In this document: in pieces, positions 39,002 to 47,204 of the stretch
Layout: the number at the start of each line of letters is the position of its first letter
Position numbering within the stretch: the first letter of the stretch is position 1
Source of the DNA: Streptomyces sp. NRRL S-244
Lineage (GTDB): Bacteria; Actinomycetota; Actinomycetes; Streptomycetales; Streptomycetaceae
Assembly (NCBI RefSeq): GCF_000717915.1
Contig: NZ_JOCX01000025.1
Span: forward strand, 1-64,000
Direction of reading: 5' to 3'
Length of the DNA: 64,000 nucleotides
Notes under the pieces: model-generated
What the model saw: only the letters and a program-made list of their open reading frames with translations
Database searches by the model: none
Told to the model about the DNA's origin: nothing
Made by a program: the position numbers and the translations under genes

Positions 39002-41335
39002 TCAGGACACCACGGGAGCGGCGTCCACCTCGGTCAGCTTGACCGTGCACAGACCGCCGCGCTCGCTCTTCACGTCCGTCACCTTGAGCTGCGTGCCCGG
39101 CGTGAGGATGTACTCCTCCTCCCCGGTGAAGGCGGAGAAGCGCCTGATGCCGACCGCGTGCGCGGGCGTCACCTCGAAGAGCGTCCGCTTGCCGCGGCTG
39201 CCTAGGAAGGACCGGGCCACGTTCAGCTCGGAGGTGCAGGAGGAGACGCCCCACCAGGTGACCGTCCGCCCCACCGGGTACTGCGCCCGCAGGTCCAACG
39301 ACACACCGCGCCACAGCGGCTGCGTGTGTGCGGGCAGCCCCGACACCGCGGAGAACAGCAGCCGCAGGTACGGAAGGTAGGGCGCGACCCTGGTGCGGTC
39401 GGGGGAGCGGAGGACTGCGTTGATCTCGCGGTAGAAGGCGGACTCGCAGGTGTAGAGGTAGAGCGCGGCGATCGCGTCGGCGGACAGGCCGGCGGAGGTC
39501 TCGTCCGCCCGCCGCTTGCCGAAGTCGCGTGACCGGTCGATGTGTCCCGCGAGCCCGGACAGCGTCTCGGCGACCGGTGCGACGGCGTCCTGGAAATCCA
39601 TCAGCGGGGTGTCGAACACGCCGGTGATCGCAGGGAGGACCAGGCCCTCGTCCTTGACGCTGGTGAGCCGCTCCAGGTACAGCTGGTGCAGGTTCATGGT
39701 CGACTCGATGAAGGCGCCCATGCGCGCAGCGACACCGCCGTCCGCACCGGCCGCCGCCCCCTCGTTCCACCCCTTGCTCGGCAGCCAGTCGATCACGTCG
39801 GCACCCAGCGACGCGAGGGCCTCGTTCACCAGGGCGAAGTGGTCGCCCTCGCAGAACATGTCGCCCTGCGCCGCCGGGTTCACGTGGTCGATGTGCCGGA
39901 CCTTCACGTCCGGGTACTTCTCCTGGAGGCGCAGGACGACCGCCTTCAGGCTGCGGGCGTGCGCCCCCCACCAGGCGAACACGATCCCGCGGTCCTCCTC
40001 GTCGGCGTCCTGCTTGGCCTTGAGGATCTCCTCGACGATCCGTTCGGCGACGGGCCGCCAGAACGCCGTGTGCCGGTCGGTGCCCATCGCTCCGTCGCCG
40101 CTGGCGGTGAGCGAGGCGTTCAACAGCAGCACGCCCTGGGTGAGCATCGCCTGGAACCACTCCGGCGGCTGGACGGTGTCCCGTTCCTTCAGCAGCGCGC
40201 GGATGTCGGCGATGGGCGTCTTCTTGGCGATGCCGTACTTCCACATCGCCGCCGCTTTGATGATGCAGCGGATGCTGATGACCCTGCCGAACTGGCTGTC
40301 CTTCCAGTCGTTGAAGGCGTTGTCGAACATGGCTATGCCGGTCGCGCTCTCCGGCCTCGGGTAGGGGTTCTGGCCGAAGGCGACGACCTTCCACTTGTGC
40401 GGTGGGTTGGGCTTGAGAGCCTGGAACGTCAGCTCACGCACCGGGACGACCTCAGGACTGCGGCCCTTCCCGATGAACCGGGCGGCGTCCGGCTGCGCCT
40501 CGATGACGGGCTTCAGGAGCGGAAGCCAGGGCTCACCGCCGCCGTCGAAGAGTTCGGTGAGAGCCAGAGGGTCGTTCGCGTCGGTCATGGGGGAGGGGCC
40601 TTCGTTCGTAGTGGGCGAGGGAGGGGCGTGGCCGGCCGGATCGCCTGCCGGATCGGCGGTGGGGACGGGCGGGGCGGCCTTCGGCGGAACGATGCGCACC
40701 CGCTCCTCGACGGGGGCGTTCTCGATGCCGCCCAGCTGGGTGACGATGGTGGCGCGCAACTTGTCGTCATCCTCGAACCAGTGGTCGTGGAAGAGCGTGT
40801 ACCCGGTCCACATCAGGTTGGCGCACACCCTGGCCGGGACCCGCCCGGTCTGCGCACCCATCCCGACCAGCGCCACGGAGCGGATGCTGCCCGGCGCTTG
40901 CCGGTTCTGCCGGTGGACGGCCTGGAACGCGGCGGCGCACGCCAGCGCCACGTTCAGCGTGGCACTCACGTTCTGCGAGGACCCCACCATGGTCGGCGTC
41001 GATATCAGGTACCGGGGGACGGTGGCCCCCGACGGGACGCAGACCGCGCTGCCCACCGGGAGGGCGCCGGCGAACCGGTCGCGGATCGCGCGCTGCACGC
41101 GCAGCTGGATGCCGGATCCGAGGTGACGCTTGATGGCGGCGTCGACCCCGCCGTCCATCCGGCCCCGGGAGTTCGTCGGGGTGACCCAGGCGTCGACGTC
41201 CTCGTCGAGGATCGACCCCCTGCGGATCTCGATGCCGGGCGTGTCCGCGAACGCCGCCCGCCATGCCTCCACGACGCGCTCGTTCACGTCCGTCAGCACC
41301 ACCCTCAGCGTGGGCTGAACACTGCTCTCGGTCAT
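39002..41335 (-). CDS. Three-domain fusion: Macro domain + uracil-DNA-glycosylase-like + ADP-ribosyltransferase
   Basis: The 777-residue protein joins three domains. Residues 1-215 are a Macro domain (RRGSILDEDVDAWVTPTNSR with Asn55, GGVDAAI, and a GMGAQTGRVP loop at 158-167), which binds or hydrolyses ADP-ribose. A Pro/Ala linker (216-250) follows. Residues 270-520 resemble family-1 uracil-DNA glycosylase: VVAFGQNPYPRPESATGI (GQDPYH motif with catalytic Asp replaced by Asn323; Tyr325 kept), GVLLLNASLT (Asn406) and DHVNPA (His484) in place of HPSP. Residues 660-755 are an R-S-E ADP-ribosyltransferase close to vertebrate ecto-ART: LWRGVS (Arg676), WWGVSSCTS (Ser698/699, 702), GEEEYILTPG (E739xE741). 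AGGAG precedes the ATG. Met250 (MTDANDPLALTEL) looks like a second N-terminus, suggesting a recent fusion or internal start. It may modify nucleic acid or protein; the target is unknown. Confidence 0.86.
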   Translation of the reverse strand: MTESSVQPTLRVVLTDVNERVVEAWRAAFADTPGIEIRRGSILDEDVDAWVTPTNSRGRMDGGVDAAIKRHLGSGIQLRVQRAIRDRFAGALPVGSAVCVPSGATVPRYLISTPTMVGSSQNVSATLNVALACAAAFQAVHRQNRQAPGSIRSVALVGMGAQTGRVPARVCANLMWTGYTLFHDHWFEDDDKLRATIVTQLGGIENAPVEERVRIVPPKAAPPVPTADPAGDPAGHAPPSPTTNEGPSPMTDANDPLALTELFDGGGEPWLPLLKPVIEAQPDAARFIGKGRSPEVVPVRELTFQALKPNPPHKWKVVAFGQNPYPRPESATGIAMFDNAFNDWKDSQFGRVISIRCIIKAAAMWKYGIAKKTPIADIRALLKERDTVQPPEWFQAMLTQGVLLLNASLTASGDGAMGTDRHTAFWRPVAERIVEEILKAKQDADEEDRGIVFAWWGAHARSLKAVVLRLQEKYPDVKVRHIDHVNPAAQGDMFCEGDHFALVNEALASLGADVIDWLPSKGWNEGAAAGADGGVAARMGAFIESTMNLHQLYLERLTSVKDEGLVLPAITGVFDTPLMDFQDAVAPVAETLSGLAGHIDRSRDFGKRRADETSAGLSADAIAALYLYTCESAFYREINAVLRSPDRTRVAPYLPYLRLLFSAVSGLPAHTQPLWRGVSLDLRAQYPVGRTVTWWGVSSCTSELNVARSFLGSRGKRTLFEVTPAHAVGIRRFSAFTGEEEYILTPGTQLKVTDVKSERGGLCTVKLTEVDAAPVVS

Positions 41336-41567
41336 CGTCCGCTCCTGTCGGGAAAAGGCCTTCGCAACACCCCGAACGTAACCGCCGCCACTGACAACGG
41401 CGCTCCGGGAAGGGGCTGATGACCAGCCGTCACGGCTCCGGGACCGGCCCGCTCACGGTCCTCGCGGCAGACTGCCTCGAACGCCGTACCGGATTTCCAA
41501 CTCCCGTTCTCATCACCCGAGATGACGGTGATGGCAGGTTCTCGGAGCCCGTGCCCGGAGGGCTATC

Positions 41568-42512
41568 GTGGGCCGCATGTCAGCCCCTGAACTCATCCGC
41601 ATCGTCTCCCGCGACTCGCCCATGGCCCTCGCCCAGGTGGAGCGCGTCCGCGCGGAACTCGCCGCGCTCCATCCCGGCACCGCCACCGAGGTGGTCCCGG
41701 TCAAGACGACCGGCGACAAGTGGACGGGGGCCCTGGCCGCCGTCGAAGGAAAGGGGGCGTTCACCAAGGAAGTGGACGCGGCCCTGCTCGACGGGAGCGC
41801 CGACCTCGCAGTGCACTGCGTCAAGGACATCCCCGCGGACCGGCCTCTCCCGGCCGGGACCGCGTTCGCCGCCTTCCTCAAGCGGGACGACGTCCGCGAC
41901 GCCCTCGTCCACCCCGACGGGCTCACCCTGGACGAGTTGCCGGCCGGAACCCGCATCGGCACCTCCTCGGTCCGGCGCATCGCCCAGCTCGCGGCCTCAC
42001 ACCCGCACCTGGAGTGCGTACCGATCCGGGGCAACGCCAACAGCCGGCTCGACAAGCTCGCCGCCGGAGCCGCCGACGCCCTGCTGCTGGCCGTCTCCGG
42101 CCTCGAACGGATCGGCCGCCCCGACGTGATCAGCGAAATCCTGTCGGCCGAGACGATGTGTCCCCCGATCGGCGCGGGCATCCTCGCCCTCCAGTGCCGG
42201 GAAGGCGACACCGCCCTGATCGAATCCGTGAGCGCGCTCGGCGACCCCGCCACCCACCGCGAAGCCACCGCGGAGCGCATGTTCCTCCACGTACTCCAGG
42301 GCCACTGCAACAGCCCGATCGCCGGATACGCCTCCACCGAGGGCAACGGCGAGCTCGCGCTGTACGCGAAGGTCTTCACCCCGGACGGCAAGCGGATCCT
42401 GCGCGCACACGAATGGGCCGGCGCGCTCGACCCCGCCACGCTCGGCACCTCCGTCGCCGTCGCCCTCCTCCGGCAGGGCGCCCGTGAACTCATCGACGGC
42501 ATCCCCCACTGA
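41568..42512 (+). CDS. hemC: Hydroxymethylbilane synthase (porphobilinogen deaminase), solitary copy
   Basis: The 314-residue enzyme polymerises four porphobilinogens into hydroxymethylbilane in tetrapyrrole synthesis. It contains [25 protein letters not shown] with the catalytic Asp, [20 protein letters not shown], and [13 protein letters not shown] with the cysteine that carries the dipyrromethane cofactor. GTG 41568 is preferred for its GGAGGGC site; ATG 41577 is the alternative. The usual hem partners (hemA, hemD, hemB) are not next to it, so it is probably a second copy or a relocated gene. It is divergent from the Macro-UDG-ART gene. Confidence 0.92.
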   Translation: MGRMSAPELIRIVSRDSPMALAQVERVRAELAALHPGTATEVVPVKTTGDKWTGALAAVEGKGAFTKEVDAALLDGSADLAVHCVKDIPADRPLPAGTAFAAFLKRDDVRDALVHPDGLTLDELPAGTRIGTSSVRRIAQLAASHPHLECVPIRGNANSRLDKLAAGAADALLLAVSGLERIGRPDVISEILSAETMCPPIGAGILALQCREGDTALIESVSALGDPATHREATAERMFLHVLQGHCNSPIAGYASTEGNGELALYAKVFTPDGKRILRAHEWAGALDPATLGTSVAVALLRQGARELIDGIPH

Positions 42513-42525
42513 GACGGCATCCCCA

Positions 42526-42575
42526 CTGACCGACCGACCGACCGACTGCCCGACCGACTGCCCGTCCGTCCGTCC
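42526..42575. repeat. Tetranucleotide repeat tract
   Basis: ACCG/GACC-type tetranucleotides, then CCGT, repeat across the short gap between the convergent hemC and AraC genes. It is a simple-sequence tract with no gene. Confidence 0.8.
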
Positions 42576-42585
42576 GGCCCGGTTC

Positions 42586-43542
42586 CTACGTCGTGCGCGT
42601 GAAGGCCCGGCGGTACGAGCGGGGCGGGACTCCCCGTCGTCGTACGAACTGTTCGCGCAGTACCGCGGCGCTCCCGTAGCCGACCTGGCGGGCGATCTCC
42701 TCGACCGGGAGGTCAGTGGTTTCCAGGAGTTCCTCGGCTCTGCTCAGTCGCAGGCTGCGCAGCCAGGCGTGCGGGGTGGTGCCGGTCGCGGCGCTGAAGC
42801 GGCGGGCGAAGGAGCGTTTGCTCATCATGGCGCGGTGGGCCAGTTCCGTGACGGGCAGTGGCTGGTGGAGGTGCTCGCGGGCCCAGGTGAGGACCTCGGC
42901 GAGGCGTTCGTCCCGGCCGTTCTCGGGGGCGGGCGCGGCCAGGTACTGGGCCTGGCCGCCGTCGCGGTGGGAGGGCAGCACCATGTCCCGGGCGACCGCG
43001 TTGGCCAGGGCGGCGCCGTGTTCGCGCCGCAGCAGGTGGAGGCACAGGTCGAAGCCCGCCGCGGCGCCCGCGCCGGTGACGATGCTCCCTTCGTCGACGT
43101 AGAGCGCGTCGGGATCCACGGTGACGTGCGGGTGGCGGCCGGCGAGCAGTTCGGCGAACCGCCAGTGGGTGGTCGCCCGGCGGCCGTCGAGCAGTCCGGC
43201 GGCGGCGAGCGCGAACGTGCCGACGCAGTGGGCCGCGACGACGGCGCCGCGCTCGTGCGCGGCCCTCAGGGCGTCGAGTACGGCGGGCGCGGGCGGTGTC
43301 CGGAATCCGGCCCCGGGCAGGGCGATGAGCAGGTCGGCTGCGGCGAGTCGGTCCAGGCCGTGCGCGATGGAGAGGGGTACGCCGCAGTCCGTGGGCACCG
43401 GTCCGGGCCGGTCGGCGCACAGGGCGAAGTCGAAACCCGGTACCGCGGCTCCGTGGGGACCGAACACCTCGGTGACGATGCCGACGGCGAGCATGCCGGC
43501 GCCGGGAGGGACGTATGCGGCGACGGTCTTGAAGGGCGGCAC
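42586..43542 (-). CDS. GlxA-type AraC-family regulator (DJ-1/PfpI-like + HTH)
   Basis: The 318-residue protein has an N-terminal DJ-1/PfpI-like (type 1 glutamine amidotransferase fold) domain: VAAYVPPGAGMLAVGIVTEVFG, LLIALPGAGF and VAAHCVGTFALAAAGLLDG, where Cys sits at the nucleophile elbow. A C-terminal AraC double helix-turn-helix (LAHRAMMSKRSFARRFSAATG, IARQVGYGSAAVLREQFVRRRG) follows. GTG 43542 is the chosen start. It is divergent from the MBL-fold hydrolase gene 93 bp away, the obvious target. Confidence 0.93.
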   Translation of the reverse strand: MPPFKTVAAYVPPGAGMLAVGIVTEVFGPHGAAVPGFDFALCADRPGPVPTDCGVPLSIAHGLDRLAAADLLIALPGAGFRTPPAPAVLDALRAAHERGAVVAAHCVGTFALAAAGLLDGRRATTHWRFAELLAGRHPHVTVDPDALYVDEGSIVTGAGAAAGFDLCLHLLRREHGAALANAVARDMVLPSHRDGGQAQYLAAPAPENGRDERLAEVLTWAREHLHQPLPVTELAHRAMMSKRSFARRFSAATGTTPHAWLRSLRLSRAEELLETTDLPVEEIARQVGYGSAAVLREQFVRRRGVPPRSYRRAFTRTT

Positions 43543-43635
43543 GGTCGAAGTGTGGCACACGGTTGGCACGAAAGCTGCGATGAGAGGCAGCACTGCCACT
43601 CGTGAACAGCCGCCGCTCCCGGAAGGATTGGGGCC

Positions 43636-44229
43636 ATGACAGACGCACCGGTCGGCCGCAGCGCCGCATACAAGATCCTGACCACCGGCTACGTGGGATC
43701 CACCGGTCCCGGAGTGGCCGCGACCGTCTCCTACGTACACGACGCGGGACGACACGTGATCTTCGACCCGGGGATGGTGGCGAGCCACGACGACATCCTC
43801 GTCCCGCTCGCGGAGCTGGGGCTCGGGCCCGAGGACATCACCGACGTGGTGCTCAGCCACCACCACCCGGACAACACCATGAACGTGGGCCTCTTCGGTC
43901 GCGCCCGGATACACGACCACAAGGTGGAGTACCTCGCCGACCAGTGGCGGAACCGCGACGCGGAGGGCTACGAACTCACCCCCTCGCTGCGTCTGATCCG
44001 CACCCCGGGCCACAGCCTTGAGGACATCACGCTGCTGGCGGGCACCGATGCGGGTGTGGTGGCGTTCGCCGGCGACCTGTGGTGGCACGCGAACGGCCCG
44101 GCGGACGACCCGGTGGCCCCTGACCGCGAGGTCCTGCGCGCCTCCCGGCTGCGGGTGCTGGCCGCGGCGGACCTGATCGTGCCGGGCCACGGCGGCCCGT
44201 TCGAGGCCGACGAGAGCACCCCGCTCTAG
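43636..44229 (+). CDS. MBL-fold metallo-hydrolase
   Basis: The 197-residue metallo-beta-lactamase-fold protein has the motif VVLSHHHPDNTMNVG, where canonical HxHxDH is present except that the last His is Asn (HHHPDN). IRTPGHSLED and VPGHGGPF supply the other metal ligands (His in TPGH and PGHGG). The length is short but complete for MBLAC1-like hydrolases. The Asn substitution may alter metal use. AraC-type regulator GlxA is divergent and probably regulates it. Confidence 0.88.
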   Translation: MTDAPVGRSAAYKILTTGYVGSTGPGVAATVSYVHDAGRHVIFDPGMVASHDDILVPLAELGLGPEDITDVVLSHHHPDNTMNVGLFGRARIHDHKVEYLADQWRNRDAEGYELTPSLRLIRTPGHSLEDITLLAGTDAGVVAFAGDLWWHANGPADDPVAPDREVLRASRLRVLAAADLIVPGHGGPFEADESTPL

Positions 44230-44486
44230 CGGTTGCGCATCTCGGCGAGCCGGGCTGCGGGGAGGATGCGGCCGCCCAGGGGCGCGGTGGAGGCGCCGGC
44301 GGTCGATCCCCGTCTTCGCCCGCCCGACGGCGACTTCACCCACGCCCAGGCCCGGACATCCTGACGAAGGTGTACGCCCTCGCGTGAGCCGAACGGGACA
44401 TAGGCGTGGGAGATGGTCAAAATGGTGCACTGAGCTGTCCCTGCCTGCCGTGTGCCTCGTGCAGGGGAGGGGCCCTGGAAGGTGAG
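44230..44486. other. 257-bp gap before the permease gene
   Basis: No gene was recognised. The permease start at GTG 44487 has GGAAGGTGAG directly upstream. Confidence 0.4.
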
Positions 44487-45962
44487 GTGGCCGCGGTGGT
44501 GGAGTCTTCGTCCGATGCCCGGGGTGATGAGGGGTCCGTCGAGGCCGGAGGCTACCGGCAGGAGCTGAAGCGGACGCTCGGCTCCTTCCAGGTGTTCGCG
44601 ATCTCGTTCGCGTTCATCTCGGTGGCGGTCGGCATCTTCGCGACCTTCGACGAAGTCCTGCTGACCGCCGGACCGGTCGGGATCTGGTTGTGGATCATCG
44701 TGGCGGCAGGACAGACCCTGGTGGCATTGGTGGTCGCGCAGTTCGCGGCCCGCATTCCGCTCAGTGGTTCCTCCTACCAATGGGCCTCGAGGCTGGCCAC
44801 CCCGAAGATCGGCTGGTGGTTCGGGTGGCTGACCTTCTGTTACCTGGCGATCGGCGTGGTGGCGGTCGACAACGCGCTCGCGAGTCAGGCGTTCATGCCG
44901 CTTGCCGGCATCGCACCGGACGAGGACACCGCGCGCCTGATCACACTCGTGGTACTGCTCATCCAGACCGTGCTGGCCGTGGCCTCCACGCGCATCGTCA
45001 GCATGATCAACACCGTCGCTGTGGGGCTCGAACTGGCGCTCGTCGTGGTGGTGGCGATCGCGCTCGTCATCGCCGTCGCGGTCACGGGCGACGGCGCCGT
45101 CGGCAACCTCACCTCGCGCGGTGTCGTCGAACGCGCCCCCGACTACTTCGCGGTCGGCGGCGGTTTGATGCTCGCGATGATCATGGGACTCGCCACACTC
45201 GTCGGCTTCGACTCGGCGGCGAACCTGGCCGAGGAGGCCAAGGATCCGTTCCGGACCATCCCGCGCGCGATCGTGGGATCGGTCGTGGCGGCCGGCGTCC
45301 TGGGGATGCTGTTTCTGATCACGCTCACCGTCGCGATCGATGACATCCCCCGCATCAGCGCCAACGGCTCACCGGTCGCGGCAATCATGCGTGACCAACT
45401 CGGTCCGGCGACGGAAAAGGCCCTGCTGGTCGCAATCACCATCGCATTCTTCGGCGCCGGGATCGTGGTGATGGTCGCGTGCTCGCGCCTCGTCTACGCC
45501 ATGTCGCGCGACGGGCGCTTCCCCGCCCACCGCCTGATGCGGCGCGTGAATCCCCGCACGAGGACACCGATCCCCGCAACCGTGCTGGTCTTCGCCCTGG
45601 GCATCGTCATGATGGTGGCGCTGCCGGGCGCCGCGCTACTGGAACTGGTCACGGCCTCGACCATCCTCCCCGCGGTCACTTACGGCTCGACGATCGTGCT
45701 GTACCTGACGGTACGCGGGCGCCTGAGCCGCAAGAAGGGTGCCTTCGACCTGGGACGCTTCGAACTGCCGGTCGCCATCTGCGCTCTGGGGTGGACGCTC
45801 ATCGCGTTGTTCGTCCTGGTGACCCCGAATGAGGCGTTCGTCTCCGTCGTGATCGTGGCGGGCCTGCTTCTCCTGGGCGGCCTGTTCTTCCTCACCATGC
45901 TGAGGTTCGACCGCCAGGCCATGGAGACGGAGCCGGGTGAGGCGGACTCTTTCACCACCTGA
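44487..45962 (+). CDS. APC-superfamily amino-acid permease
   Basis: The 491-residue protein has twelve or so hydrophobic helices and APC hallmarks: GSFQVFAISFAFISVAVGIF (helix 1 with unwound Gly region), FAARIPLSGSSYQWASRLATPK (PxSGSxYxW), and a helix-6 region with FDSAANLAEEAKDPFRTIPRAI (conserved EE(T/A)xxP). It should import or exchange amino acids or polyamines by proton or sodium coupling. GTG 44487 is chosen on its ribosome site; the frame is open further upstream. Substrate unknown. Confidence 0.92.
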   Translation: MAAVVESSSDARGDEGSVEAGGYRQELKRTLGSFQVFAISFAFISVAVGIFATFDEVLLTAGPVGIWLWIIVAAGQTLVALVVAQFAARIPLSGSSYQWASRLATPKIGWWFGWLTFCYLAIGVVAVDNALASQAFMPLAGIAPDEDTARLITLVVLLIQTVLAVASTRIVSMINTVAVGLELALVVVVAIALVIAVAVTGDGAVGNLTSRGVVERAPDYFAVGGGLMLAMIMGLATLVGFDSAANLAEEAKDPFRTIPRAIVGSVVAAGVLGMLFLITLTVAIDDIPRISANGSPVAAIMRDQLGPATEKALLVAITIAFFGAGIVVMVACSRLVYAMSRDGRFPAHRLMRRVNPRTRTPIPATVLVFALGIVMMVALPGAALLELVTASTILPAVTYGSTIVLYLTVRGRLSRKKGAFDLGRFELPVAICALGWTLIALFVLVTPNEAFVSVVIVAGLLLLGGLFFLTMLRFDRQAMETEPGEADSFTT

Positions 45963-46269
45963 CCAGGCGCAGGGCCCGGTCTGGCTGGGAGCCCACGTGA
46001 CTGGGTACGGGATCCTCCCATTCCGTACCGAACTCAGACGGACGCCGCACGTTCACTCCGGCCACTGCGCGTCGATCCAGCCCTTGAGGTAGACGACCAG
46101 CTCGTCCCGTCCGGCCCAGGGCAGTTACATCGATCCCTTGCCCTCGGGGGGCGCCGCCATGCAAGAAGCCGCCCTGCGGGGCGAAGAAACGGAGCGGCCG
46201 TGCGTGAGTTCGGCGCCGTGGCGCCATCCGGGGCCGCCCGTGTCTGCCGCAGAAGGCGGAGGTCTTCCT
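45963..46269. other. 307-bp gap with probable gene debris
   Basis: The minus strand carries a short tail encoding WAGRDELVVYLKGWIDAQW followed by a stop near 46055, and another fragment (EFGTEWEDPVPSHVGSQP) before 45960. They look like broken coding pieces, but I cannot name their parents. Confidence 0.35.
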
Positions 46270-46446
46270 CTACCGTGTTCTGTTGATCTTTCGTGCCTTC
46301 TTGAGCCAGGGGTTCAGCATGTCGAGCAAGGTGTCGTAATTCTCGGGAGTCAGTTCCACCTCGTAGGCGATGTCATCGATCTGAAGCATGTGCGTACGCG
46401 TCTCCGCACCGTCGAACTCGTCAAGGTCATCGAGCGACTTGGGCAT
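46270..46446 (-). CDS. Mini-Lsr2: Lsr2 N-terminal dimerisation domain only (58 aa)
   Basis: The product (MPKSLDDLDEFDGAETRTHM... IDDIAYEVELTPENYDTLLDML...KARKINRTR) matches the N-terminal oligomerisation domain of the nucleoid protein Lsr2 (DDLDG, strand of YEIDL type, helix with L..aLxP, then ARK). It stops before the RGR-type DNA-binding domain that normally follows. GAGAGGAAC precedes the ATG. A protein like this could still pair with full Lsr2 or its paralogues and change their filaments, acting as an antagonist, but it cannot bind DNA by the usual AT-hook. Full Lsr2 must be elsewhere. Confidence 0.75.
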   Translation of the reverse strand: MPKSLDDLDEFDGAETRTHMLQIDDIAYEVELTPENYDTLLDMLNPWLKKARKINRTR

Positions 46447-46776
46447 CGTGGGTTCCTCTCTGTCGGCGTGCTGCCTGTGCGTCTGTTGCCTCTGCGTCGC
46501 CAGTCGGCCGGTGGCCCCGCCCTGGACGCGGGCCGCCCCGTCGGTGAGTCGGCCCGCGCCCGAGCAGTTTGCCGAGTTCGCGGTGGTCCGTGGGTCTGGA
46601 CTGTACGTTCTTGCCACAACGGCCCGGGCTCGGCGAGGAGTTCAGCGACCACCACGGCCGACAGGCCAGTGGCCCTGCGGTCGCTGGTGATCGCTGCACG
46701 AGTCGCGTTCCCCGCCACGCAACCATGATCGGCGATCCCGAGCTCGACGACTCACCGCCGGCCAAGCACGCGCTCG
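46447..46776. other. 330-bp region without a convincing gene
   Basis: Open frames here have no domain, ribosome site or conserved start. It holds the presumed promoter of the mini-Lsr2 gene on the minus strand. Confidence 0.4.
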
Positions 46777-47043
46777 CTAGTTGCCGATACCGGAGTTGCC
46801 GACGCCGGAATTCCCGAGGCCGGAGTTGCCGACGCCGTAGTTCGCGATGCCCGAGTTGCCCAGGCCCAGGTTGGTGATGCCGGAGTTGCCGACACCGGTG
46901 TTCCCGATGCCCGAGTTGCCGACCCCGGTGTTCCCGAGGCCGGAGTTGCCGACACCGTCGGCGCTGGCCGCCGCGGCTCCGCCCAGACCGAGCGCCGCGG
47001 CGGCACCCAGTACGACGGTGAAACGGAGAATACGTGCACGCAT
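46777..47043 (-). CDS. Secreted GNSG-pentapeptide-repeat protein (88 aa)
   Basis: The product has a signal peptide (RILRFTVVLGAAAALGLGGAAAAS-AD) with a strong GGAGGTATGCC site at ATG 47043. The mature 59 residues are almost entirely eleven pentapeptide units of the form (V/I/L)GN(S/T)G. This pattern recalls the NxGxGN repeats of mycobacterial PPE-MPTR proteins and some secreted glycine-rich surface proteins. The 15-bp DNA repeats behind it are visible from 46779 to 46957. Cell-surface or aerial-hypha matrix function is a guess. No sorting signal or TM segment is present at the C-terminus. Confidence 0.72.
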   Translation of the reverse strand: MRARILRFTVVLGAAAALGLGGAAAASADGVGNSGLGNTGVGNSGIGNTGVGNSGITNLGLGNSGIANYGVGNSGLGNSGVGNSGIGN

Positions 47044-47204
47044 GGCATACCTCCATGAAGCGGTGTGATTGCAATACATCAATAACATTCGGTTCATCGC
47101 ACTCCCGGAATAGGTGCCGTAAGGGGCCGTGTCGACACCGTTTGGCCTACACGCAATCCTTCGCACGCGCGCGGAGGAGCGCCATGCCGAGTGCTGCCAG
47201 GCAG

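Noticed and set aside
39542..41419. Long plus-strand open frame opposite the Macro-UDG-ART gene
   Set aside because: It has low-complexity Arg/Gly/Val composition and no recognisable motif; the minus strand carries three coherent domains.
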